This document shows, one piece after another, positions 53,361 through 61,487 of a stretch of DNA of 64,000 nucleotides. The stretch is from the NCBI GenBank assembly GCA_050180485.1, contig JBFXED010000008.1, positions 1-64,000 on the forward strand, given 5' to 3'. Each line of letters opens with the position of its first letter. The stretch's first letter is position 1. This stretch comes from CADEGL01 sp050180485. GTDB lineage: Bacteria > Pseudomonadota > Alphaproteobacteria > CADEGL01. Position numbers and translations under genes: made by a program. The notes under the pieces are model-generated. The model searched no databases. It was given only the letters and a program-made list of their open reading frames with translations, and was not told where the DNA came from.

Positions 53361-54406
53361 AGCTTGTGATCTCGCTCGGCGGCGGCCAGGTCATGCGGCT
53401 GGCCGATGTCGCGCCAATACTCGTGGATTGGGAACAGTCCGATGGAAAGCCCGAGCGTCCGGCCCTCGTTGAGAAGCTCCGGCATGTCCATTGGCCGGTC
53501 GACCGGCACCAGTGCCGCGAACTCTGGCCCCAGAAGATAGATGCCGCCGGCCACGAAATGGCCGATCCGCGGCTTCTCGTCGATGCGCTCGAACAGTCCG
53601 TCGGACGTGTGGCGGATAACGCCGAAGGGGATGTCGATTTCGTGCCGCGCGACGCCGATGGTGGCGTCGTAGCCGTGGCGCGCATGGAAGGCGGCCATGG
53701 CGTTGAAATCGACGCCGCTGATCACGTCGCCATTCACGACTAGCACGGCGCCGCCTAAGGGCTGCGGCAGTTGGCCCAGCGCCCCGATCGTGCCGCGCTG
53801 TTCGCCTTCACGCACGGTCCTGACCTGCGCGCGGGCGGAACGCGCGCTCACGAAGGCCTCGATCTGGTCCGCCAGATAGTGGACCGAGACGAAGATTTCC
53901 GGCACACCCGCATTTTCGAGGGCTGTTAGCACGTGCTCCAGAATGGGCCTGTCCCCCACATTCAGAAGCGGCTTGGGCGTGTCCTTGGTGCGCTCTCCCA
54001 GGCGTGTGCCACGTCCCCCGGCCATGACCAAGGCGGTCTTCACCGCCGCGTCGGACGGCATGCCGGCCACGAACACCTCGTGTACGCGTCCTTCGGCGTC
54101 GATCACGGGTAGGAACGCCTTATAGCCGCCGATCTTGCGCAGCTTTTCCTTGTTGGTCGCGTCCTCGCCCATACGCCCCACCAGCGGGTTGCGGTGCAGG
54201 CATCGGCTGACCGGTTCGTCTAGGGTACTACCGGCCAGCATCGCGCGGCGGATATCGCCATCGGTCAGCGTGCCCAGAAGTTTGCCGTCGTGATCGGTGA
54301 TGAGCTGGAACAGGTGATCGGTCGCATTCAGCCGCGCCAGCGCATCGCGGGTGGTGGCGTCGGCGTGGCAGAGATAGGGTGTGATGTCGACCAGGCGCGT
54401 CATCAT
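53357..54406 (-). CDS. CBS-domain sugar nucleotidyltransferase (PtmE-like)
   Basis: 349 residues. Residues 1-115 are paired CBS domains (DHLFQLITDHDGKLLGTLTD, GYKAFLPVIDAEGRVHEVF). Residues 122-349 are an NTP_transferase with TALVMAGGRGTRLGERTKD and TPKPLLNVGDRPILEHVL, then VVNGDVISGVDF. This is the architecture of PtmE, the glucosamine-1-phosphate guanylyltransferase that feeds GDP-linked legionaminic acid synthesis in Campylobacter. LegF lies one base upstream, and LegG and LegI are further along. The tandem ATG codons at 54406 and 54403 are both possible starts. Confidence 0.87.
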   Translation of the reverse strand: MMTRLVDITPYLCHADATTRDALARLNATDHLFQLITDHDGKLLGTLTDGDIRRAMLAGSTLDEPVSRCLHRNPLVGRMGEDATNKEKLRKIGGYKAFLPVIDAEGRVHEVFVAGMPSDAAVKTALVMAGGRGTRLGERTKDTPKPLLNVGDRPILEHVLTALENAGVPEIFVSVHYLADQIEAFVSARSARAQVRTVREGEQRGTIGALGQLPQPLGGAVLVVNGDVISGVDFNAMAAFHARHGYDATIGVARHEIDIPFGVIRHTSDGLFERIDEKPRIGHFVAGGIYLLGPEFAALVPVDRPMDMPELLNEGRTLGLSIGLFPIHEYWRDIGQPHDLAAAERDHKL

Positions 54407-54407
54407 T

Positions 54408-55103
54408 CTATCCGATCACCGTGCCGGTTAGGCCGCGCGCTTCGACGGCTTCGGCGATTCGCCAGTCATCCTCATCGTCGATATCGATCGCGGCGATGTC
54501 GTTCATCACGAGTGGAAGGGTCCGTGGCGGAAACAGGGACCTTGTCCTCCGCAGCGCTTCGGTACGGACCAGGTAAAGCGCGCCGTTCGGCGTCAGCAGC
54601 GAGCGCGGTACGTCCGCGGCGGACAGGGGTGCGGCATAGCCGTCGCCATCGGTGGCGAAGAAATGGCATGGCGCACGGTCGACGCGCATCATCGCGACCA
54701 CGGCGTCCGCGCCCGGCTGGGCACGCAGTATGCCAGTGGCCTTGGCGATCGAGGCACCGTCACGAAAGGGCGATGTGACCTGCAGAACCAGGACGAGCGC
54801 GGGATCTTGCCCATGCGACTTCTGGAACCAATCGACAGCATGCAGAACGACGGGCGCCGTAGCCGCGCTGTCGCCGGACAGGGATACTGGGCGCCGAAAC
54901 GGCACCTGCCAACCCAAGGCCCTACCCGCGGCGGCGATCGCCTCGTCGTCGGTGGACAGGACGCTGATCGCCCGCACGCCCGAATCTCGTAGCGCGTCGG
55001 CGGTGCGCGCTAACAAACTGCGCCCGCCCAGCACGCGCAAATTCTTTCCCGGGAGGCGTTTCGAGCCGCCGCGCGCGGGCACCACGACGAGAAGCTCGCT
55101 CAC
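54408..55103 (-). CDS. legF: CMP-nonulosonate cytidylyltransferase (LegF/PtmB/NeuA-like)
   Basis: 231 residues from GTG 55103 (VSELLVVVPARGGSKRLPGK), with GTGA overlap to the preceding stop. The CTP loop ARGGSKRLPGKNL, SLSGDSAATAPVVLHAVDW and LVLQVTSPFRDGASI match acylneuraminate cytidylyltransferases; MNDIAAIDIDDEDDWRIAE ends the domain. It activates the nonulosonic acid as CMP-sugar. Because the neighbour is PtmE-like and LegG/LegI are present, legionaminic acid is the likeliest substrate. Confidence 0.87.
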   Translation of the reverse strand: MSELLVVVPARGGSKRLPGKNLRVLGGRSLLARTADALRDSGVRAISVLSTDDEAIAAAGRALGWQVPFRRPVSLSGDSAATAPVVLHAVDWFQKSHGQDPALVLVLQVTSPFRDGASIAKATGILRAQPGADAVVAMMRVDRAPCHFFATDGDGYAAPLSAADVPRSLLTPNGALYLVRTEALRRTRSLFPPRTLPLVMNDIAAIDIDDEDDWRIAEAVEARGLTGTVIG

Positions 55104-55930
55104 GGCAACCTCGCGCGTACGTCCTTGGCCCAATGCCCGAACTTCACCCTGAACGCGCGGAAGGCCGACACATGGGTCGGGTCCGCGCGGAAAGGATCCA
55201 TGTGCTCGGCCTTGGTCAGGTTCGACGGATCATCGAAATCGTGTTTGACCGTATAGGCGATCACGCGATTGGTGCCCGTGATCTGGATGGAACCGCTCCA
55301 TGCGCTCTCGTTGGGCGCCAACAGAGCCTCCAGCGCCAATCGTTTGGCTGATTGCGCGGGAATGCGGGTGCGTGGCAGCGTTCTGCCGTCGTTCGTCCGG
55401 ATCTCGGCCAGGATCGCCATTTTGTAGGGATTGACGAAGGCCACGCTCTCCCCGAGGCCTTTGGTCCGGTCGATATGGACGACGGGATAACCGTCCAGGT
55501 AATGGCCAAACTCGGCGATCTGGGCGATGACGCGCGGCTCGCCGAATTTGTATTGGACGCAGGTGAAGAAGGACTTTCGGCCGGGGGCGAAATACCCGGC
55601 GTACTGCGTCGGCACTTCGGTGCCGACGAAATCCGGCGTGTGATCGCGTGTTTCGGCGGCGAATTCGAGATAGCCCCCGTCCTGGTCCCAATCGGATGAT
55701 GGTGGCCACACGAATGGTCCCGGCGTGGCGCCGGCCAAGTACCCGCGCTCGAAGTTTAGATCGTCGATACGTTCGTGCACCATTTGCCCTTGGCGCCAGA
55801 CCCGCCAGCTCAGTGCGATCCTGCCCTCGCCGCGCTGCAGGGTCGCGCCCAGCGCGTCTATGGGCACCGTCAAGGCGCAGCCATAGCCGCCAGGCAACCA
55901 ACAAATCTTGGGCGGCAGATATGCTTTCAC
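55100..55930 (-). CDS. Unknown protein, beta-rich, glycan locus
   Basis: 276 residues, no signal peptide, no membrane helix, no enzyme motif known to me. It is rich in aromatic residues and short strands: KICWLPGGYGCALTVPID, FVWPPSSDWDQDGGYLEFA, YAGYFAPGRKSFFTCVQYKF, VVHIDRTKGLGESVAFVNPY. A segment TRIPAQSAKRLALEALL resembles VEIPPFGARVIEPM in the next gene, so the two may share a beta-sandwich domain. ATGA and GTGA overlaps on both sides show tight coupling with the Fe-S fusion and legF. Its role is unknown; binding or modifying the nonulosonate or its carrier is a guess. Confidence 0.75.
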   Translation of the reverse strand: MKAYLPPKICWLPGGYGCALTVPIDALGATLQRGEGRIALSWRVWRQGQMVHERIDDLNFERGYLAGATPGPFVWPPSSDWDQDGGYLEFAAETRDHTPDFVGTEVPTQYAGYFAPGRKSFFTCVQYKFGEPRVIAQIAEFGHYLDGYPVVHIDRTKGLGESVAFVNPYKMAILAEIRTNDGRTLPRTRIPAQSAKRLALEALLAPNESAWSGSIQITGTNRVIAYTVKHDFDDPSNLTKAEHMDPFRADPTHVSAFRAFRVKFGHWAKDVRARLP

Positions 55931-56865
55931 AGATGGTCCAAGGCGAGCCGGTCGAGGGTGGGTGAGGCGGTAATGACGTGGACTTTGCCGCGGCCCCGGC
56001 CGCGATAGTGATAGGTCAATGGTTGTCCGGGCCGGGCATTTTTTGGCATGGGCTCGATCACGCGCGCGCCGAAGGGCGGAATCTCAACACGCATTGGCGC
56101 CGACGGGTTTTCGCCGACATCGAACTCGAGAACGAGAGGCCGGGAAGCCACATTGACGGCGGTGAACAGAATGCGCGTCTCGACCGGACGATGGATTGTG
56201 GTGAGCCAGGCTTCGGGGTCCGGTGCTGCACCCTGCACGTGAAGAGTCGTATTGCTGCGGGCGGCTTCCACCTCGAAATGCGGGCGAGTCGTTCCCCGCA
56301 CGCCCGGCGAAAGACCCCAGCGAACGATCTCGACGCTGCCGACGGACAGCCCTTGGCTATCCTGGGTGGGCAATCCCGGAAATATGACGGCCTTGCTCTC
56401 TCCGCAACCTACGTCGTGTCGCTCGCGCCCGATCACTCTTCCTTCCCCGTCGCGGACAGTCAGCACGAACCGGTGCGGCGGCACGCCGACCTTTTTGCCG
56501 AACACCATGGGCTGGTTGACCAGCCAAAGGCGTTCGACGATGCAGCGTCCCGACAAAAGCGGGACGGTGTTGGTAAGCCGGAACGGAATCTGTGGCGCAA
56601 GCCGATCAAGGACGTCGTAAAAACGCCGCTTCAACGAACGCTGATCCTGGCGCGCGATCCGCGAACCCGCCGTTGTTGGGTTCTTCGGCGCATTCACGAA
56701 AAGATACTCGACGTCGAGAAGACACGCGGTGCAGCGGCTGCCCGCACGGGTTTCCTCGAGGAATTGTTCGAAATTCGATCCGGCGGCAGCCCTCTCGAGA
56801 TCTCCTTTCGTCAGGTTGAAACAGCCACAGACGATTTCCTGGCTGCCGCTTTCCGGCGCGCTCAT
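55927..56865 (-). CDS. BFD-like [2Fe-2S] domain fused to unknown beta-rich domain
   Basis: 312 residues from ATG 56865 (a TTG at 56877 is an alternative). Residues 11-55 are a BFD-type iron-sulfur domain: Cys13 and Cys15 in IVCGCFNLTKGDLERA, Cys45 and Cys48 in GSRCTACLLDVEYLF. This is CxC-x29-CxxC as in bacterioferritin-associated ferredoxin. The remaining 250 residues are beta-rich and unrecognised (FRLTNTVPLLSGRCIVERL, VEIPPFGARVIEPMPKNA). A redox protein in a nucleotide-sugar operon is unusual. It lies between the unknown 276-residue gene (ATGA overlap) and the N-acetyl sugar amidotransferase. Confidence 0.82.
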   Translation of the reverse strand: MSAPESGSQEIVCGCFNLTKGDLERAAAGSNFEQFLEETRAGSRCTACLLDVEYLFVNAPKNPTTAGSRIARQDQRSLKRRFYDVLDRLAPQIPFRLTNTVPLLSGRCIVERLWLVNQPMVFGKKVGVPPHRFVLTVRDGEGRVIGRERHDVGCGESKAVIFPGLPTQDSQGLSVGSVEIVRWGLSPGVRGTTRPHFEVEAARSNTTLHVQGAAPDPEAWLTTIHRPVETRILFTAVNVASRPLVLEFDVGENPSAPMRVEIPPFGARVIEPMPKNARPGQPLTYHYRGRGRGKVHVITASPTLDRLALDHL

Positions 56866-56873
56866 GGATTTGG

Positions 56874-56987
56874 TCAATACGGCTGCGGTTGCCAGTTACG
56901 GCCTTGGCCCACCGATCGTCCCGCTTCGATATCGATCAGCGTCTCCGCGACGTGCCGGAAGCGGGTCATGTCCACGCTCGTGTCCAT
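56874..56987 (-). CDS. Candidate 37-residue microprotein
   Basis: Short ORF that exactly fills the gap between two genes. ATG 56987 is one base after the amidotransferase TGA, with AAGG about 10 nt upstream. The TGA stop at 56874-56876 overlaps the alternative TTG of the Fe-S fusion and lies 8 nt before its ATG. It begins MDTSVDMTRFRHVAETLIDI and ends NWQPQPY. Third codon positions are G/C-rich as in its neighbours. It could be a real small protein or a translated spacer for coupling. Confidence 0.45.
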   Translation of the reverse strand: MDTSVDMTRFRHVAETLIDIEAGRSVGQGRNWQPQPY

Positions 56988-56988
56988 G

Positions 56989-58251
56989 TCAGCTAACCTT
57001 GTGGCGCAGTTCCCACCCGCTCGCGGTCTTGCGCCACAGATGGGGCGAGCGGAAGCGGTCGGCGGTTTCGAAGAACTCGGACTCTTCCATGTCGAGATAG
57101 GCCAGGAATTCCTTCAAGAACTTGCGCGGCACTTCGCCGTCGTAGCGGCGCACCAGCGCCACGCCTTCTTCGCGCGTGATGTGGTGGTTGCGGATTTCCT
57201 GGCTGGCGTCGTAGGTCGAGCGGCCTAGGCCGAACTTTATGAACGTCGTCCAGTAGTGATAGCCATCGGTCTTGTCGTCGATTGAATTGTACTTGGAATA
57301 AGTGCCTTCGGTGCGCTCGGTGTTGGCCTGAAACCCGGCATGCTCGACGGAATAATAATAGCACTCCTGCGGCGTCCACTTGAGGTAATAGCCGAGGTAG
57401 TGCACCGAGATTCCTGCCTTGGCCAGCTCCTCGGCGTCGGCAGGCATGTAGGGTTCCATGCGGCCAACCTCGATGCCATGAGCGGGAAGCTCCTGCAGCG
57501 GCACGCCGCCGAAATACATCTGGGCGTTGGCCGCGCGAGTGCGGGCGTAGTAGGACGCGTCGCGCTGCGCCTGCTTGTTTTCCGAGATTGGGTTGCCGTA
57601 CTCGGCCTCGTTCTCGCCATAGAACACGAGCGGGATGTTCATACGCAGAGCCATCTTGGGGGCATAGTTCTTTTGGCCCAGGATGAAGGGTTGGAAGGGA
57701 TGCAGCAGGTTCTTGTAGGCCAGCGCGGTCAGCTTGCGGTGCACCTGTCCGTCAGGATGGAATAGGAAATTGTCGAAACCAGCCTTGTGCACCCAACCCT
57801 GGAAATTGTGCCAGCCCACATCGGTGTAGAGGTGGGGAGCCCAGGTGACCGTCAACGGGTGCATGCCGTACTTGGTCTTGAGGATGTGCGAGGCGTAGAT
57901 CGAATCCTTGCCGCCCGAGCCGGGCACGAGACAGTCGTAGGACCCGTTGCGCGAACGGTAACGGTCGCAGACGTCCTGTAACTCGCGCTCGCGCGCGACC
58001 CAGTCGACCATCGTGTCTTTCATGCGCGCATAGAGGCAAGCGTCGCAAGTGCCTTCATCGTTGAAGGCCAGAGTCTTCTTCTTGGAGCCGGCATGGTGCT
58101 CGAACTCCACGGCCGACGCCGGCCGCTGGTTCGACATCACGCAGCTCTTGCAGAATTTTACCTCGCCCGGCAGCCCGTACTTGATCTCCAGCGGCCCTTC
58201 CGTCGGGTCCATCAGATATGTCTTGCCGTCTTTCTCGATCGTATCGACCAT
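56989..58251 (-). CDS. N-acetyl sugar amidotransferase (PseA/WbpG family)
   Basis: 420 residues. The PP-loop ATPase motif is VPGSGGKDSIYASHI at about 110-124. Four Cys, CKSC at 34-37 and CDAC at 69-72, form a probable zinc-ribbon ahead of it. YGENEAEYGNPISENKQAQR and HYLGYYLKWTPQECYYYS are typical of the family. With ammonia from its HisH/HisF partners it converts an acetamido to an acetamidino group, on pseudaminic/legionaminic acid (PseA) or on a diNAc-uronic acid (WbpG). All these substrates could exist here, so the target is open. Confidence 0.9.
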   Translation of the reverse strand: MVDTIEKDGKTYLMDPTEGPLEIKYGLPGEVKFCKSCVMSNQRPASAVEFEHHAGSKKKTLAFNDEGTCDACLYARMKDTMVDWVARERELQDVCDRYRSRNGSYDCLVPGSGGKDSIYASHILKTKYGMHPLTVTWAPHLYTDVGWHNFQGWVHKAGFDNFLFHPDGQVHRKLTALAYKNLLHPFQPFILGQKNYAPKMALRMNIPLVFYGENEAEYGNPISENKQAQRDASYYARTRAANAQMYFGGVPLQELPAHGIEVGRMEPYMPADAEELAKAGISVHYLGYYLKWTPQECYYYSVEHAGFQANTERTEGTYSKYNSIDDKTDGYHYWTTFIKFGLGRSTYDASQEIRNHHITREEGVALVRRYDGEVPRKFLKEFLAYLDMEESEFFETADRFRSPHLWRKTASGWELRHKVS

Positions 58252-58261
58252 TGCTCTCTCG

Positions 58262-58882
58262 TCAGAACGCGAAGCGGGCGAAGCGTTCGATCAGGTCGAG
58301 GCCGATCGGGCCACTTTTTTCTGGATGAAACTGGAAGCCGACGACGTTGGCACACCGGAAGGCGACTGGAACGTCCACGCCGTTGACCGCGATGGTTGCG
58401 GCGACGTCTTCGTCGCGCGCGACGAAAGGTGCGTAGGAATGGACGAAATAGACCATGGCGCGTTCCGGCGTGCCCTCCAAGAATCCGTTGCGTGCCTGCA
58501 ATGCGCGCCAACCTACGTTGGGGATGCGGATCGAGCCAGGGCCGCCGTTGCCTTCAGGCAGGCGGCGCACCATTCCGGCGACAAGGCCAAGCCCGTCGTG
58601 CCGTCCGAACTCCTCACCCGTCTCCAGCATGACTTGCGCGCCGACGCAGATACCCAGCATGGGCACGCCGCGTGCCGCGGCACGCTTCAAAGGCTCGACC
58701 AGGCCGCGTGTCCGCAGGCCGTCCATGCAGTCGCCGAAGGCGCCTACGCCCGGCAGAATGATGCGCTCGGCGCGTTCGACCGCGCCCGCGTCGTCGGTGA
58801 TCTCATAAGGCGTGCCCAAATGGCGTAGGGCCTGCCCAGTGCTGAACAGATTGCCGCGCCCGTAATCGACGACGGTGATCAT
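58262..58882 (-). CDS. hisH: HisH-like glutaminase subunit for sugar amidotransferase
   Basis: 206 residues, class I glutamine amidotransferase. MITVVDYGRGNLFSTGQAL starts the fold. The nucleophile is Cys79 in PMLGICVGAQVM, with His186 and Glu188 in VVGFQFHPEKSG. It supplies ammonia. It lies between the PP-loop amidotransferase (10 nt) and HisF-like gene (ATGA overlap), as in WbpG/HisH2/HisF2, so the role is glycan modification, not histidine synthesis. No other his genes are present. Confidence 0.92.
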   Translation of the reverse strand: MITVVDYGRGNLFSTGQALRHLGTPYEITDDAGAVERAERIILPGVGAFGDCMDGLRTRGLVEPLKRAAARGVPMLGICVGAQVMLETGEEFGRHDGLGLVAGMVRRLPEGNGGPGSIRIPNVGWRALQARNGFLEGTPERAMVYFVHSYAPFVARDEDVAATIAVNGVDVPVAFRCANVVGFQFHPEKSGPIGLDLIERFARFAF

Positions 58883-59640
58883 GTCCGCACCACGATGCTG
58901 CGTTCCGCCAGATGAGCTTTCAAGGCCGGAACCGGGCAGATGCCATAGTGGAAGATACTGGCGCAGGCGACCGCGTCGACCGTACCCGTCTCGACCAGTG
59001 CGCTGACATGTTCCGGTGTGCCCGCGCCGCCGCAGGCGATCACCGGGATGCGCACGCGCCCATGGATTGCATCGATCAGTTCGCCGTCGAAGCCGGCCTT
59101 GGTGCCTTCCTGGTCAACCGAGGTGATCAGGATCTCGCCCGCGCCCAAACGTTCCGCCTCGACCACCCAGTCCAGCACATCGACACCTGTGGTCTCGCGT
59201 CCGTTGTCCGTCAGCGCCTCCCACTTGCCGGGCGCTCGCCGCTTGGCCTCGACCGAGAGGACGATGCATTGCGAGCCCAGAGCCTCGGCCGCTTCCTTGA
59301 GGAAGGCCGGCCGCGCGACGGCCGCGGTGTTGATGGCCACCTTGTCCGCGCCGCTGCGCAACGCGGCCACGATGTCGTCCAGCGAACGGATGCCGCCGCC
59401 GACCGTCAGCGGCACGAAGACGTCGCGCGCCGCCTCTTCCACGACGGCGAGGATGTTGTTGCGCCCATAAAGCGAGGCGACGATATCCATGTAGACGATT
59501 TCATCGATGCCTTGTTCATAATAGCGCCGCGCCAACTCACCGGGTTTGCCGATGATGCGCAGCCCCTCCAGGTGCACGCCCTTCACGACATTGGGACCCT
59601 TGATGTCCAGCCGGGCAATGATCCGCACGGGTGGTCTCAT
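58879..59640 (-). CDS. hisF: HisF-like (IGP synthase cyclase paralogue) for sugar amidotransferase
   Basis: 253 residues, TIM barrel. RIIARLDIKGPNVVKGVHLE holds the first catalytic Asp (Asp12). DEIVYMDIVASLYGRNN, VPLTVGGGIRSLDDI and ILITSVDQEGTKAGFD are conserved. The second catalytic Asp of true HisF (in IDAKR) is Glu131 here (LSVEAKRR), which fits a paralogue that channels ammonia and no longer makes imidazole. It overlaps HisH and the carbamoyltransferase stop by 4 bases each. Confidence 0.88.
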   Translation of the reverse strand: MRPPVRIIARLDIKGPNVVKGVHLEGLRIIGKPGELARRYYEQGIDEIVYMDIVASLYGRNNILAVVEEAARDVFVPLTVGGGIRSLDDIVAALRSGADKVAINTAAVARPAFLKEAAEALGSQCIVLSVEAKRRAPGKWEALTDNGRETTGVDVLDWVVEAERLGAGEILITSVDQEGTKAGFDGELIDAIHGRVRIPVIACGGAGTPEHVSALVETGTVDAVACASIFHYGICPVPALKAHLAERSIVVRT

Positions 59641-61487
59641 GCGGCGGCGTCAGCTTTCAATGCGATGTCGAGGCGGGCGGCGGCGCGCTTCTTGTAGAGA
59701 AGCCGGTCGCCCGGCATGAGGAGGAAGTCCAACTCCGACAGCGCGACGGTGCGCGCCGCATCTCCCAAGGAGTAATTCATCGGCTCGCCATGGAGGTTTA
59801 GCGAGGTGTTGAGCAGCGCTGGTACGCCGGTCAGCTTGCGGAACTCCTCGATGAGCTGCCAATAGGCCGGGTTGGTCGCGCGGTCCACGAACTGCGGGCG
59901 TGCGCTGTGGTCCGCGAAGTGAAGCGCGCCGGCGATCTCGTTCCGATGCTCAGGCTTGCTGGCGAAGCCGATGGTCATGAAGGGTGAGACAGCATCCTTA
60001 GGGTTGTGGAGATAGCGGCCCGCATGCTCGGCCTGGATCGACGGCGTGAAAGGCATCCAGAAATCGCGGTTCTTGATGGCGTCGTTGATCAGCTTCACGT
60101 TGGCCGGATTGGACGGGTTCGCCAGGATCGAACGGTTACCCAGAGCGCGCGCGCCGAACTCGGCCTCGCCTACGCAGCGCGCGACGACGAAGTCGGTCGC
60201 GAGAAGCCGCGCCGCCGCCTTGGCGTCAATGCCATCGCGCACTGCGAACTGGTCAGTGGCTTGGTCGGTCTCTGCCAGACGTGCGCGCCAATCATCGTGG
60301 TCTGGTGCCTCGCCCAGATAAGCGTGTGCCATGGGCTGTACAGTGCCATCCGCCGCCGCTAGCGCGAGGCAGGCGCCCGCACACAAGGATTCGTCGCCTC
60401 CAGACGCAGGCACTGACAGCCACGCGACTTCAGGCATGTTCAGCAACTCGCCGTTAGTCTTGATGTTCATGGACAGGCCGCCCGAGAAACACAGACCACG
60501 CCGGCCTGTCTCCTTGAGCCAATGGCGTACCCAGGACGATGTCACGGCGGTAGCCCAGTTCTGCAAGGCCCCCGCGATATTATCGAAGCGGTGGCCTTCC
60601 AGGCGGTTCTTCAGATCGAAGTAGGAATCGACCAGCGGCCGCTCGGAAACGAACTTGCCGTCGCGGAAATCGAACGCCTCGAAGAAGATCCGCTCTGCCG
60701 CCGCCACGTACTTTCCCGGGCGTGGATAGGCCGACAGACCCATGACCTTGTACTCATGTTCGTTCGGCTTCATTCCCAGGATCAGCGTCGTCCACTTATA
60801 GATGCGGGCGATGCGGAGGTCGGAGCCCGCCGCCACGCGCGTCAGACGGCCGTCGCGGCTGGCGGTGGAGGCGCTCCAGTTACAGCCGTCGCCCCAGGCG
60901 TCGGCGGTTAGGATCAACGCTTCCTCGCGCCGTGCCGGATCGAGAGGCCCGCCATGCAGTGCGTAATAGGCGTGGCAGGTGTGATGATCGATGGCTTCCA
61001 CCGGACCAGCGAAATCAAGATGGCGTTTCACGGCGGCGGGGCGCTCCACCTCGACGAAGCGTTTCGTGGCTTCGGCGGGTGTCATGCCCGTCAGCCAGGA
61101 GAAATCGAACTGCGCGCCTTCGTTGATATGGCGGCCAGCGATCAGTTCTTTCTGCCAATAGGTGCCGTCGTTGCGTTTGCCGCCGTAGAAGTGCGGCTGC
61201 CACAGTTCGTGCTGCTCCCGCACGTGGTCGGCGATGGAAAAATGAGAGAAGCGGTCGAGCGCCGCGTAGTAGGGATCAGACTCGCGGCCGCCGAAGACGA
61301 CGCGGTCGATACGCTTGAAATCTCCGCCCAGATGGCGGGCAACCAACCGCCGGATGGCCTGCAGCGGAAAGGCGACCTGGTTCTTCCGCTTGCTGAGCCG
61401 CTCTTCTTGGATCATGCCGACCACGCGCCCGTCGATCATGAGCGCGGCGGCGGAACAATGTTCGCTGGCGATACCGAGAATAACCAT
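59637..61487 (-). CDS. Carbamoyltransferase (NodU/CmcH/TobZ family)
   Basis: 616 residues from ATG 61487 (MVILGIASEHCSAAALMI; TGATG overlap with the legG stop). The Kae1-like N-terminal domain has EAIDHHTCHAYYALHGG for metal binding, LILTADAWGDGCNWS and GLCFSGGLSMNIKTNG. The C-terminal domain has VGEAEFGARALGNRSILA and GVPALLNTSLNLHGEPMN. It transfers a carbamoyl group from carbamoyl phosphate, via carbamoyl-AMP, to a sugar hydroxyl. A nonulosonate or glycan sugar is the likely acceptor. Confidence 0.92.
   Translation of the reverse strand: MVILGIASEHCSAAALMIDGRVVGMIQEERLSKRKNQVAFPLQAIRRLVARHLGGDFKRIDRVVFGGRESDPYYAALDRFSHFSIADHVREQHELWQPHFYGGKRNDGTYWQKELIAGRHINEGAQFDFSWLTGMTPAEATKRFVEVERPAAVKRHLDFAGPVEAIDHHTCHAYYALHGGPLDPARREEALILTADAWGDGCNWSASTASRDGRLTRVAAGSDLRIARIYKWTTLILGMKPNEHEYKVMGLSAYPRPGKYVAAAERIFFEAFDFRDGKFVSERPLVDSYFDLKNRLEGHRFDNIAGALQNWATAVTSSWVRHWLKETGRRGLCFSGGLSMNIKTNGELLNMPEVAWLSVPASGGDESLCAGACLALAAADGTVQPMAHAYLGEAPDHDDWRARLAETDQATDQFAVRDGIDAKAAARLLATDFVVARCVGEAEFGARALGNRSILANPSNPANVKLINDAIKNRDFWMPFTPSIQAEHAGRYLHNPKDAVSPFMTIGFASKPEHRNEIAGALHFADHSARPQFVDRATNPAYWQLIEEFRKLTGVPALLNTSLNLHGEPMNYSLGDAARTVALSELDFLLMPGDRLLYKKRAAARLDIALKADAAA

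Noticed and set aside
58262..59640. Histidine biosynthesis genes
   Set aside because: HisH and HisF here flank a PP-loop sugar amidotransferase, no other his genes occur, and HisF has Glu in place of a catalytic Asp.
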